Of a stretch of DNA of 64,000 nucleotides, positions 1-11,004 are shown one piece after another. The position numbers and the translations under genes are program-made. This DNA comes from Amyloporia xantha (lineage: Eukaryota; Basidiomycota; Agaricomycetes; Polyporales; Adustoporiaceae). The notes under the pieces are model-generated. The model did no database searches, had not been told where the DNA came from, and worked only from the letters and a program-made list of their open reading frames with translations. Location of the stretch: NCBI GenBank assembly GCA_036971615.1, contig JAYKKR010000001.1, positions 434,001-498,000 on the forward strand, read 5' to 3'. Every line of letters begins with the position of its first letter. Positions within the stretch are counted from its first letter, which is position 1.

Positions 1-28
1 GTTGTTAGACGACCCATAGTCATTCACC

Positions 29-2111
29 ATGCAGGGCGGTGGTCAAACCCCGGTTTTTGTTATGAGTATGTTCAAACTTACTGGTCAGAGCTCGGGAGCT
101 CACGCTGCACTCCAGACACGGCCCCGGAGAGGCAATCCGGTCGAAAAGCTCAGATCTCAAATATTACTGCTGCCAAGGTCGCGTCTATATCACTACTTAT
201 CCCTGGAATGATACTAATCTCAAGGCTTCCCTACAGACAGTAGCAGATGTCATCAGAACATGTCTGGGTCCCAAGGCGATGTTGAAGATGATCCTGGATC
301 CTATGGGCGGTATTCTGTACGCATCTTCGTCCTATTTTTCGACACGGTCGTTCATCCAGTGTTTCTTCCAGTTTGACTAACGACGGAAACGCTATCTTGC
401 GAGAGATTGACGTCGCGCACCCGGCCGCAAAGAACATGATTGAGCTCAGTCGGACGCAAGACGAGGAGTGTGGTGATGGTACCACGAGCGTGATCATTCT
501 CGGTATGTCTCCCCAGCATGCATGTAGTGCACTCATTCCTAAATCATCTATAGCCGGAGAGATCCTCGCTCAGTCACTCGCACAGCTCGAGCGCGACATC
601 CACCCCGTGGTCATCATCTCCGCGTACAATAAGGCCCTCAAAGAGGCCCTCGAGATCGTCAAGCGCATCTCCATCCCAATCGACACGAACGACGACGCAC
701 AGATGCTCTCCCTCATCAAGACCTCAATAGGCACCAAGTTCGTCATGCGCTGGTCCGACCTCATGTGCAAGCTCGCGCTGCAAGCCGTGCGCACCGTCGC
801 GCAGGAGGAGGGCTCGATCAAGACCATGGACATCAAGCGCTACGCGCGCGTGGAGAAGATCCCCGGAGGAGAGATCGAGAACAGCAAGGTCCTGAGTGGG
901 ATCATGCTGAACAAGGACATCACACATCCTAAGATGCGCCGGCGGATTGCAAATCCTCGTATCGTGCTTCTGGACTGCCCCCTAGAGTACAAGAAGGGAG
1001 AATCCCAGACCAACATCGAAATCTCGAAGGAGTCTGATTGGTCAAGAATCCAGGAGATTGAGGAGGAGCAGGTCAAAGCTATGGTTGACCGGATCCTGGA
1101 ATTCAAGCCGGACCTCGTTATCACGGAGAAGGGTGTTTCGGGTATGTTCGAACCTTTTTTCCTGAAGCTATATTTGGCTTACCCATCGGTTAGATTACGC
1201 GCAGCATTTCTTTAACAAAGCAAACGTTTCGGCTATTCGTCGGGTACGCAAGTCGGACAACAACCGTATCGCCCGTGCGGTCGGCGCGACGATTGTCAAC
1301 CGTGTGGAAGACCTCCGGGAATCCGACGTGGGAACGAAATGTGGTCTGTTCAACATTGAGAAGATTGGTGACGAGTAAGCTCCATCCTTGTTCCCGCCCT
1401 TCCATACTTCCCTAACCGTGTCAACTTTAGATACTTCACGTTCCTCACGGAGTGCACGACTCCGAAAGCATGCACTATCCTTCTCCGTGGGCCGTCGAAA
1501 GACATCTTGAACGAGATCGACCGCAATCTCGCAGATGCGATGTCCGTTGCGCGCAATGTCTTCTTCAACCCGATTCTCGCGCCGGGAGGAGGTGCGACAG
1601 AGATGGCCATTAGCGTCGGACTGCATGCGAAGGCAAGGAGCATAACGGGAGTGGAAGGCTGGCCGTTCCGTGCAGTGGCCGATGCCATGGAAGTCATCCC
1701 TCGTACACTGGTGCAAAACAGCGGTGGCAACGCTATCAGAGTGCTGACCGAACTCCGGGTATGTACCCAGACGCCACGAGATAAGCTTGATAGTGGACGA
1801 ATCTCACGTTTTCTTCAGGCTAAACATGCCAACGGGGAACATTCGTGGGGTATTGACGGCGAAACGGGGAAGATCGTCGACATGAAGTCATATGGCCTCT
1901 ACGAATCTGCGAGCGTTAAGGTAGTGCTCGCGTCATCCCGCTGTGAATGACGATCTGATGGCTTCAATAGATCCAGATTCTCAAAACGGCTGTGGAAGCC
2001 GCACGGGTTCTCCTGCGTGTCGACGATGTCGTGCAGGCAACGCGGAAAGACAGGGAAAGTGGTGGAGGAGGAGGGGGAGGGCCACCACCTGAAGAGATGA
2101 TGGAGGGCTGA
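29..2111 (+). CDS. CCT3: T-complex protein 1 subunit gamma (CCT3), group II chaperonin
   Basis: Subunit gamma of the cytosolic eight-subunit TRiC/CCT ring, which folds actin, tubulin and other proteins using ATP. Nine exons can be joined with GT-AG introns at 66-115, 178-236, 317-371, 503-553, 1142-1193, 1375-1430, 1759-1818 and 1921-1970. The spliced frame is open for 549 codons, close to the usual 540-550 residues. Recognisable blocks are CLGPKAMLKMILDPMGG and LTNDGNAILREIDVAHPAAK near the N-terminus, the nucleotide-binding GDGTTS, the apical segment, GGGATEM and the C-terminal GIDGETGKIVDM signature. The tail is a Gly-rich stretch before the stop, typical of fungal CCT subunits. The start is the first ATG and gives MQGGGQTPVFVMN. 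Product identity is secure; exact splice sites are read by eye. Confidence 0.96.
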
Positions 2112-3069
2112 TGATCTGGATTCGATATAAAAATAATGTGTATTAGGTGCGCTCCCGAGTAGTCATCCTGTCATTATCACGAGCTGTCGTTGCATTTGCA
2201 TCTGCGTCTATGAATGGGCCATGTTCTGTTCCCCGTATCATTCAGTGTAGGGGGGTTTTGTGGCGTTTGTTCGTCGTGCATATTTTCAAGTGTCTAGGAG
2301 TCCTGGCCGGTCACTGTGCCAAAAATCAGCTGGTGTCCCGCAGCTATTTCGATTTACCTGGCAAATGGTCTGTCACAGTACGGATTGCTTCATAATGTTC
2401 AAGGCGCCAAAGCCCCAGCTCTCTTCACAACATGCCATCTTTTATACGGGGAAATTCATCTGAAACCCATCAGGTACGGCGCGCTCTCTGCAAACCTTCG
2501 TTGTTTGAACTTGATCTAGCACAAGAGGGCTGTCTTCTGTCAACCTTCCGTGGATGAGCGGTCTCACTTGGGTCTACCTAAAACACATAGTTTCAGAAAC
2601 GAATTGAGCGTATGCACCAATTTGACGTGCATGCGGCACCCCAATGGTGGCCCAGCCCTCAATCTAGTAAACCCATGTTCAAGGTTCATCAAATCAAATG
2701 CGCTACATCGTCACTGACCGATGCATCATTCAATTTCAGTGCTGTCAATGCATATTGTAACGTGTAAACAAACACCTTGTCATATACAGGTGATGGCGCA
2801 GGGTTGTGTTCTCCCAGCCAAGATACAGTGGTCTTCGGCCTGAGGCATCGAGACAGTTCTCATCAGTGGGACAAGGACAGCTTAAATCTCATATTCCATT
2901 GCAAGCGGAAGCCAGCAATCTAGGCATTCAGTCCAACGGAAGATAAGCTCACATCGTCATACATAGCCAACAACAAGAAACTCATGAACGAACGACACAG
3001 CGAGAAGCGCAGATAAACAGAGAGCAATCTTCAGAGGCGCGAATCAATGGCATACATCCTAATATTCTG
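2112..3069. other. Intergenic, convergent gene ends
   Basis: About 960 bases between the 3' ends of CCT3 (+) and the TPR-like gene (-). Only short non-conserved reading frames are present. It must hold the two 3' UTRs and terminators; I see no further gene. Confidence 0.6.
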
Positions 3070-5718
3070 TCATGAAGCTACCGTATCAAGCTCAGGTAAA
3101 TGCACGGCTCCAAGCCAAGCAAGCACGATCTCGACCCTCGGCCCATGCAAGGGAATATTGATATTGAGCGGCTTCTTCTTGCCTTTGGCTTTACTCTCAG
3201 CTTTTCCTTCTCCGCCTTGTCGGCTTTCTCCCTCCGGCGCACTACGACAGGCGCTAGGAGAATTCGTACGCAGTCCAGCGCCTCCAGGAGATCGAGACGC
3301 TCTGAGCTGCTCGACGGGGTTTCGCGCCCAGACGGAGGCGGTGAGACGTGAATCCTGGAGCTGGAGCTGGAGCCGTTAACTCCGAGGGCTGGATTCAGAG
3401 CGGACACCGCAAGGCGATCAAGATCGACGGAGGGAGGGGAGGGCACACGGTTGACCTCCTTCGCTTTCGAGGACGACGGTGCCGCTTCGATGGCCAGCCG
3501 CGAACTGACCTGGCTGAGAGAGTGGGGCTGGATACCGTTTCTCCATCCACCAGCCAGACGGTCGAGGATCTCCATGAACTCAGCTTGGGCCATGGAGCGC
3601 GGAGGCAGGAACACCGGATATCCCTCGAGTCCGTCGACGACAGCAGCCGTCCGTGCGAAAGCCGGAAGGAGCGCCGGGAAGTCGCCGAGCAGGAGGTGAC
3701 AAATGAGAATGCTGAAGTGCGACTCGACGAGCAGCGGGTGATAGGTTGTGAACGTCGCGGGGGACTCAGACACCGGCGGTGGGGTAGTCTGGCTTCCTGG
3801 CCGGAGCGACTCAGTCAGGTGGAACGCGTGTGCTATACGCGACGCCATGTCATCTCCTACTGCGGGGTTAGGAACGCCTTCGAGCGAGTCAAAGTGTGCG
3901 AGGAACTTCTCGTGGTCACGCATACTCTTCCTCACCAGCATCATGACTTGTTCCCGGAAATTCTCCTCAGCGAGAACCGCTCTGTATGCTGCGAGCTTCG
4001 GACCGTCCTTCTTCCCCAGCGGGCCGTCTGGATTATTGATCTCGACTCCACCGTAGCGGCCATTCTCGATATAACAGAGTCGGAGCTCGGCCCCGTCTAC
4101 CGACGGAACTTTACGGATGCCCTCAAGCTTCAGGATCGCATCCTCGACTAGAAAGACCGCATGCTGGAGGTAGGCAGCCCCGCGGAGAAAAAGACACTGC
4201 GGCTCGATCGGTTCTGGGGCATCAGGGAGGACAGACGGGTGGAGCAGGAGTGGTTCTCCATCAGGCCCGTCAATTACAGGTGGATCACCATTAGACGCAT
4301 TCGCGCTAGTTCCGCTCGGCGGGGCTTGACCATGGGTCTTGCTTCCACCGCCTTTGCCCTTCTTTTTGTGGCCCTTCCCGCGCTGCTTCTCATTGGGCAT
4401 ATTGTTACGGTGCGCCATCTGGGCTTTCCGCGCCATGCGAGCCTCCTTTATGGCATGCGTGAAGTCCTTGACGGCAAGAGAATACTCATCGCGGAAACAA
4501 TGCACTATGCCGCGTGTGCGGTAGAGCTCTAGGCGCTGAGGGTATGCTGCTATCAACTCGTCCAGCAGACTGGTCGTGGTCGACTCGGCCAGTTGCCTTG
4601 AAGTGAATGTCAGCCCGGCAGAGGGTCGTTCTGCTTGATCCACGCACCGGGAGGGTATCTTCTCGTGGAAAAAGTGCACGTATCGTGCATCGACGTCGTG
4701 GGGGTCTATTTGAGCGCTCAGAACGCGGGTGCAATTCGAGAGGCATGCAGCGATACGCACCGACTTTAAGCACGCGCTCTGCAATGTCGTCAAATACACT
4801 TCCTCCTTGCATTACCATCACGCTCGACGCGATCTCGTCAGTCCTGTATGCAGCTGCGAGCTTTTGCACGGCCAACGCCCTCAATCGGTGCACGCGCATC
4901 GCAGACATGGCGACGTTTCTTCCCCCACCGTTCTCTCCGAGTGGGTTGATACCCAGCGACTGCGCGGTCGCCCACGGGCTATTGTTCATGCTTGACCCTG
5001 CGCTCCTCATCGACCCCAGAGCTGCTGCAGACAGACCGGAGCTCGCGCGCACAGAGAGTTCGGAGGCTTCATCTATCAGACGCCGAATGTTTGTTACCGA
5101 GCGGAAGACGCCCGGATCTATTGGAGGCGGCGTAGCCTTGCCTGGCTTCGGGCTGGGGAAGGGAGGCGGAGGGGGGAGGCTGGCGAATGTACTGTGTGGG
5201 GAATCAGGCGGAGAATGGTCGCCAATGCCGGCAAAGCCGCGATCGCGCAGCCTGTGAGTAGAGTTACCGGACGAGGTGGGCGGTAGGGGAGGGAGGCGCG
5301 ACTCCGAGGCAGATAGGGTAGCCGGGTCGAGGTTGAGGACAAGCAAAGACTCGAGAAGTTCGAGAGGTAGTTGCAGCCATGGTCCCTGCATAAAATTGGG
5401 CATTCCGCTCACGCGAAAACGATCCAAGATACGTACATGATATGAACTGATGTAACGCCAATGTTTGTTTCTGCTAATGCAAAGGACTGGTGGACGCTCG
5501 TTGCCTGCCGCCTCGTGCATACCGTTCGCTTTTCCAGTGCCGTTGGGGGTCGCATCCTTCGCCTTGTTTGACTTCTTGCTCTTCTTCTTTCTTTTCTTCT
5601 TCTGAGCGTTGAGTTGCTCCGAGTCTGGCGATAGAGAGTCGGAGGTGGGTGTGAGAGGCACTTGAACAGCCATCTTCGGTGTTGTTGTCCCAGCAGGATC
5701 GTCAAGAGAGGCCTGCAT
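3070..5718 (-). CDS. Conserved TPR-like protein of unknown function, with one apparent frameshift near the 3' end
   Basis: Large fungal protein of about 830 residues, function not recognised. Introns are inferred at 5386-5436, 4706-4760 and 4597-4647. The N-terminus carries a Lys-rich, probably nuclear or RNA-associated stretch (QKKKRKKKSKKSNK), followed by a Pro/Ser-rich low-complexity region. A helical repeat unit resembling a TPR (YPQRLELYRTRGIVHCFRDE, then DFTHAIKEAR) lies in the middle, and a second basic Gly/Lys linker follows it. In the + strand T-tract at 3202-3205 the frame that carries the body of the protein should shift by one base. Reading on in the other frame gives a well-formed end (PLNINIPLHGPRVEIVLAWL, stop at 3070-3072). 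Without the shift the frame ends at 3078 with an unlikely tail. One A too few in the coding-strand A-tract would explain this. The start ATG at 5718 is the first in frame. Confidence 0.75.
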
Positions 5719-6430
5719 CGTGGGTGGTGTTATATATGCAAGCTGGAAGGAGAGAAAGGGAAGTTGAATCGCCTCCCAGTAGCAGGACCCTCCGGATGCG
5801 ATGCGGATGGAAGGAAGTACTGTACAGAACGCGTGGGAAAAATGGATTTACAGCCCGCGCTCTTGGACGCAGTCAGATTCAGATCTCACTCATTTCCCGT
5901 TGCCGCGGCCGTGCCCATTTCTTAAATGCTACAAGGCGGTTCCTCCTCGCCTCGTGTACGCATATCAAACGGAAAATTAAGATGCTTCTGGCCTAAATCA
6001 AGTCATCTCTAACGCTGGAGGCGCTGCAATGTATCAGGGTTATCGCGAGGTACTGGTACCGGTACGCGCTTCAAGAGCAAGTCAATCGCACCCGTCGCAC
6101 AAACGGAAAGAAGACATGGCATGAGGCGCGAATACTGCCATGTTACACAGCCGTGTTCCGTGCTCAGTTGGCAAGCAATGGAATCACACCCCATGAGCGA
6201 TAGATGCCTCTTCTCGCATTCGTATCGCCTCGATGGCATCGATAGTAAGTCCCGAATCTTCTTGTGTTGACGTGGACTTCCTCAGCTCGCCCCGCACACT
6301 GTCCGTACTCCAACTACACCAAGGGCATTGCGATGATGAATCGAAAATGTATATGATCATCCAGAAGTACAATAATTATATGAATAATTTAGATCTAATT
6401 TTAGGCCGTATGGGCTGCCACTGGCGGGTG
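5719..6430. other. Intergenic, no gene seen
   Basis: About 710 bases between the start of the TPR-like gene and the stop of homeodomain gene A, both on the minus strand. It should contain the TPR gene promoter and the homeodomain gene terminator. No conserved frame was found. Confidence 0.55.
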
Positions 6431-7177
6431 TTATGCCCTGTTCAAGGGCCGGTTGAACTTCCGGCTCTGTTCTTCGGCGACCCGATTTAATGCGTCCTTA
6501 AACGCATCGTCTAACGGCTCCTCCGAACTGTGCAAGGTCCAGAGGGCACGACGCCGTATTTTTATTGTCCGGCCGCTGAGACAGTAGGCCTCTACCGGTT
6601 CTTCATCTTTCAGCGCGCCCGTGCTTTTCTTGTCGCGGGCGGCTTCCTGACGTCTGTTCATGAACCAGAGATTGACCTGCTTCACGGTTCTGCGGGACGC
6701 ATTGACAGGTCAGACCTTGGAATACTCAAAGTTACATCGGCCAGCTTACCGCCCGACGACTATGGCGATGAGTGTCGCCCAAACATTGTCAGGGTACGGC
6801 GTGATCTCCCTGTATACCCACCACATGACAGAAGATTGGCAGCCATCTGCCTGGGTCCTGGGGACGGTCGCGATAGCCGCCGCTTTCTTCTTCCACTGCT
6901 GGCGAATCGCGACCTGTTGCGCTTTTGCCTTTGTAGTGGATCGGGTCCTCTTGGTAGCGCGCGCGGTCTTGGTAGGCTCTTCCGTGGCAGGTACGACGCG
7001 TGGTGGCTGCTGGGATATCCACACCAAAATTTCGGCGGCGTCGCGGTCTTCCCGGGAGAAGTTGGCCGTGTTAGCGGCGGGAGCCATGGACTCGTAAGGC
7101 GGCCGCGACACCTCGACAATTTGTATTGAACGAGCAGGAACCATCAATGAGGAAGGGCCGGCGAACTGAGAAGACAT
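6431..7177 (-). CDS. Small TALE-type homeodomain transcription factor (copy A)
   Basis: Predicted DNA-binding regulator of 228 residues. Two exons are joined by an intron at 6690-6749 that splits an Arg codon inside the homeodomain. After splicing, helix 1 is followed by the loop EITPYPDNVW. The Pro-Tyr-Pro is the hallmark of three-amino-acid-loop-extension (TALE) homeodomains. Helix 3 reads VKQVNLWFMNRRQEA, retaining the invariant W-F-x-N-x-R. The N-terminal half is low complexity with a basic patch (KRTRSTTKAKAQQ). The protein is clearly paralogous to the gene at 28490-29304: same domain order, same intron position and phase, and a shared N-terminal motif (FSREDRDA versus FSPADHDA). It is much shorter than typical HD1 mating-type proteins and has no divergent HD2 partner, so I do not call it a mating gene. 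Targets are unknown. Confidence 0.85.
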
Positions 7178-8302
7178 TGTGTGATAGGATAAGTGTTAGG
7201 TAGGAGCGAAAGCGCTGAGGTGAGTGTCAAGGTTGCAGGGGTAGCTGGGGTGTGTTGGAAAGACGACGCGTCGTCGCCCGTATAAATATGTTTCAAGGTA
7301 TCTGTGGCTTATTGGTAACAATGGGGGGCCACCCAAGAGGCGCATTATTCTCCGTTGCACTCAACGATCGCCGATCGGGGCCAAAGCAACCCGTGGCCTC
7401 AAAGATCTCTTTGACCGGTACATTGGATCCATTGTACAAAGCAATTCACACTCAGAGATCGTGTTCGGAGCTGGAAGATGAAACGAGGCCCCACTTATTC
7501 CATGAGGATCCGCAGCATAACAAACAACAGCCGGCGGGGAGGCTCGGTTCAAGTTGAAAGACGGAGCCCGATCAACTACCTAACACGAGAAATCGGACAT
7601 TCGTGATAAATTCATCATCTTCTGCATCCTAGTTTACCGTCTTATCCTTGTCTGAGATATACAGCGTCGGATACAGTTGTAGACATTCATTGTAAGTTGC
7701 TGAATTGGTCTTAAATTGAGTCCACACCACCAGGAAGGGTGTAGTCTGTGGTCTTGTGTTCGCTGTTGAACCAATGTAGAATTTAGAACCGTACGTTGTC
7801 TGCTGTGGAGTATCGCGGGTGTATTCAGACATACCGGATTTTGCGTTGACTACCACATTGAAGTCGCGACGCGATGCACGACGCGTGAAGCTGCGCCACA
7901 AGCGCGTTACCTTCAGCGCTCATTCAAGCGGGTCACGATATTCAATTTCAACTAGTGGCCCTATCAACGAGTCGATTGTATAATTTCAAGTCAAACACAT
8001 TCGCACAGCTGGGAATGTGATAAGTGATCTCCAAGAGCATTGAATGTTACTAGACGACACCTCGGTTCGCATGATATGTCGGACTTCCCAGTGTTTATTT
8101 TTGACCGCAGCGCTTGTGCTCGCTATCACTCCGCGAAGAACTCGCTATCCTTCCTATCAACTGACACACAGAGCGCTTATGCGATCCAGACTACCCCTGG
8201 GCTATCTCTCTTTCGACCTTAGGAGCGAAGGGATTGCTATCGTCGACGTCGAGCCTGAGGGATATCCCCAGTGAAGACTAGTCTGCGATCAAACAGCCCA
8301 CC
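7178..8302. other. Intergenic between divergent genes
   Basis: About 1.1 kb separating homeodomain gene A (-) and the MOSC gene (+). It holds both promoters. A minus-strand frame with an internal ATG runs to 7629 (about 67 codons from that ATG) and a plus-strand frame starts at 8044 (76 codons). Neither resembles a known family, so I do not call them genes. Confidence 0.5.
7281..7288 (-). promoter_or_regulatory. TATA-like box of homeodomain gene A
   Basis: TATTTATA on the minus strand, about 105 bases upstream of the ATG at 7177. Inferred from position and sequence only. Confidence 0.4.
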
Positions 8303-10170
8303 ATGGCGTTTAATTTCTCAGCTGTTACAGATATCTGGCAGACGTTATTCTGGCCCGCAGTGCTTCTCTTATCGGCTCTCTACTTAGCTTGGGGCTCGTT
8401 GCGAACGGATACACCGAGGACGGAGAGATCGATCGAGTCGCCAAGCATGAATGAAGAGGTATGTTCGCCCAAACTGGCTGCGCGCATGGACACTGAGGTC
8501 AAATAAACTAGTCTGGCGAGCTTAGGCTTGAGGTGCCTTTCGATATGGGTGAAGTGTACGTCTCGAAGATATCCGTCTATCCCATCAAAGTGAGCTATGT
8601 TATACTCTCTATCACTAACGCTTACTCACTGATCGACATACTGCACATCTACAGAGTTGTCGTGGAACATCTGTACCTGAAATAACATATGATCCTGAAG
8701 GCATAGAAGTGAATATTCCTAAGTGAGACATCTCGATCGCGATGGTTCATAACAGGTTGATGCTAGCCCTGGGAAACATTCTGCTATTGACATGAGATCA
8801 TCGCGGTCGAGACCTGTTCACTCATAAGTAAGATAACCATGCTGATTAACCCTATCTGTGAATATTTAGAACGATAGGAAGTGGTGTGTCATGGACGCCG
8901 AAACCCATGCCATTCTGACGGCGAGACAAGTACCAAAAGTGAGCCCTGTGCCGTGCTGAAGTTGTCGGGTCGAGTTGACAGTGTTTCTGTAGATCGTCTT
9001 GACCACGCCACAACTGGAGCCGGACGCATCTTTACCGCATGGCGGCCAACTTATTGTATCCTTTCCTGCGGACTCGAAATGCGAGTCCTTTGCGGTACCG
9101 ATTCAACCTACCCCGGCCATGTTGAAACAATGGGACATGTACGTGTACATTTACCGATCCCACAAATCTCCTGAGCATTATGCACCTTAGCGATCCTATA
9201 CGAATCCCCTGCTACCTGTTGTGCAGGATATTTTGCACATACATTGAAATATACCCGTTATCTTGTTTCGTATCTGATTCGCGTTGATCCAGAGTTGAAG
9301 ACGCCGTAATCAACGGAAGATGGCATGTCGATGGCTACATCTGCCGGTCCCTTGACGCAGCTCAGGATGCGCCCTCGGTGATCCTCTCAAAGTATTTCGG
9401 CCGCTCTGTGCATTTGGTCACAAAAGGCCCTACCCCACGGAAGTGTCCGCCGACATGGGCTTTCCCAGATCTACCCGCTAATGCCAAATTGCAGGTATGC
9501 CGCTTTGCTTCCTCATGGTCTCAGCTGAACATAATTATGCTCATTGATAGGATGGCTACCCGGTACACGTAGCAAGTGAGGAGAGCCTGGTTGCGTTTCA
9601 GAAAGTCGTAACGCAATGGGCCAAGAAAGGGAAAGCCGCAGCCATTGGTGGCCTGGATCATGAACATTGGAGTAAAGGATTAGTCGATATGGAACGGTGT
9701 GTACTTTAATTCACTCTTTTGCAAAGCTGACGGCAGGGTAATTGATGTCTGTCATATATAGATTCCGACCCAATATAGTGTTTAAAGGAGCGGGTGTACC
9801 TTTTGCAGAAGACTTTTGGCGCGAGATCTTCATCGGCCCTTCAAGTGACTCTGGACATCATACCGAAGGAATCACACCGACCATCATCCTCGTATCTAAG
9901 TGTGCGCGCTGCCTGGTGAGTCAGTGCCATCCCCAACCCTTGTTCACAAGGGCTAAGATTACTTTTCAGCTCCCAAATGTCGATACTGAGACTGGTACGC
10001 GGGACGCTGCGGTACCATACAAGATCCTCATGAAGACTCGCACAGGCAAGGACCAGCTAGACCTGAGCAAGCCATGCTTCGGATGTAACGGTATATTTGG
10101 TGGATATGGGAAGGTCAGGGTAGGTGACCTAGTCTCAGTAAAGAACTGGGCGGATGCGGATGGAGTGTGA
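8303..10170 (+). CDS. MOSC-domain protein with N-terminal membrane anchor (mARC / molybdenum-cofactor sulfurase C-terminal type)
   Basis: Likely molybdenum-cofactor-binding protein of the MOSC family, related to mitochondrial amidoxime-reducing component (mARC) proteins. Exon 1 encodes a hydrophobic anchor (WPAVLLLSALYLAW) right after the start. Exon 2 (8521-8589) and the next give VYVSKISVYPIK then SCRGTSVPEITYDPEG, the start of the N-terminal beta-barrel. DRKWCVMDAETHAILTARQ follows. The MOSC core includes FRPNIVF, a Cys-containing KCARC segment corresponding to the CRFTT-type ligand region, VDTETG and a Gly-rich FGCNGIFGGYGKVRVGD end. At least seven exons are present, and the joint around 8710-8870 is uncertain. 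In mARC proteins a conserved Cys ligates Mo; the KCARC cysteines are the candidates here. The substrate cannot be read from sequence. Confidence 0.85.
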
Positions 10171-10519
10171 TGTGGGGTAATAGCGCTCATAACGGTTAAC
10201 TCATGATATTAAACGATCTCTTGGAGCAACACCCTTGTTGAGACTGCACGCACTCATCGAACGCCGCATACCTCCTGTGTACTGAAGGGACCAGCATAGA
10301 CACGCACCTAAGTCATCAATTTAACCACAGAAGTTACAAGGCGACAGCTAACCTGGAAGGCCAAAGACGGGGACAGACCAGTAGCTCTCTTAGCCCAAAT
10401 TGCTAGATAGGAAACTGTATAATCTCGGCCATTCTTGCAAAACACCCCCGCTGATGGTTTTCGGACAATAAAAAGACTAACGAGTTGCTGTCACTGGCAA
10501 GATACGAGGGTAACAGTGT
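10171..10519. other. Intergenic 3' of the MOSC gene
   Basis: About 350 bases with the MOSC gene 3' UTR. Nothing else was recognised. Confidence 0.5.
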
Positions 10520-10520
10520 G

Positions 10521-10536
10521 CGAGGCTCGAGCCTCG
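10521..10536. repeat. Perfect 16 bp palindrome
   Basis: CGAGGCTCGAGCCTCG reads the same on both strands. It lies about 470 bases upstream of the zinc-finger gene at the outer edge of the duplicated promoter. It could be a dimeric regulator site, but this is inferred from symmetry only. Confidence 0.6.
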
Positions 10537-10908
10537 AGCGTCGAAGACGCGTAGTCGACGCGAGTCCCGTGACCGTGTCACTGTCAATGCTCGCCTCGTC
10601 GTGCAGTCACCTCGTTAAAGTCTTTGTTCAAGTCGTTGCGGCTTCACTCAATGCTTCCCTCACCCTTTCAAACACATTCGCATTATACTGTTGCTTTATG
10701 CCCCGAGCGTCCGAATGAAACAGGTCACTAGGGCCTCTTGGAGTGGCTCATCGCGTGCCGATAATCACGAAGTTGGGACTCCGCTCCTTCCTGGTTTGGC
10801 AACTGCCTACTCGTCATGAAATTTAGCGCACACGACGTTCTTATAACGAAACATGCTATCCCACAACCCATACGGCCTTTACTGCACAATGAACGCGCTC
10901 CGTCCACA

Positions 10909-10916
10909 TATAAAAG
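10909..10916 (+). promoter_or_regulatory. TATA box of the C2H2 gene
   Basis: TATAAAAG about 95 bases upstream of the ATG at 11005. The inverted copy near 60954-60960 has a matching TATA box at nearly the same distance from its ATG, which supports it being functional in the ancestor. Confidence 0.55.
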
Positions 10917-11004
10917 GGCCTCTCGATGTCCGCAATGTTCTTCATTCTGCGGCAGACTTGCCTCCCCGAGCTGTATCGTCATTCCTAGCTAGATTCTACC
11001 CGAC

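Noticed and set aside
3348..4151. Plus-strand frame of 267 codons
   Set aside because: Antisense shadow of the TPR-like gene; composition and lack of domain fit the complement of a GC-rich coding exon.
7629..7901. Minus-strand frame of 90 codons with a tidy internal ATG
   Set aside because: The frame begins with a non-ATG codon, no family resemblance and no splice extension were found; left as unassigned.
10728..10982. Small conserved proteins on the two arms (10728-10982 minus and 60881-61156 plus)
   Set aside because: The two frames resemble each other, but only because the underlying promoter DNA is duplicated; the similarity continues outside the frames and gaps are not codon-sized, so it is not evidence of coding.
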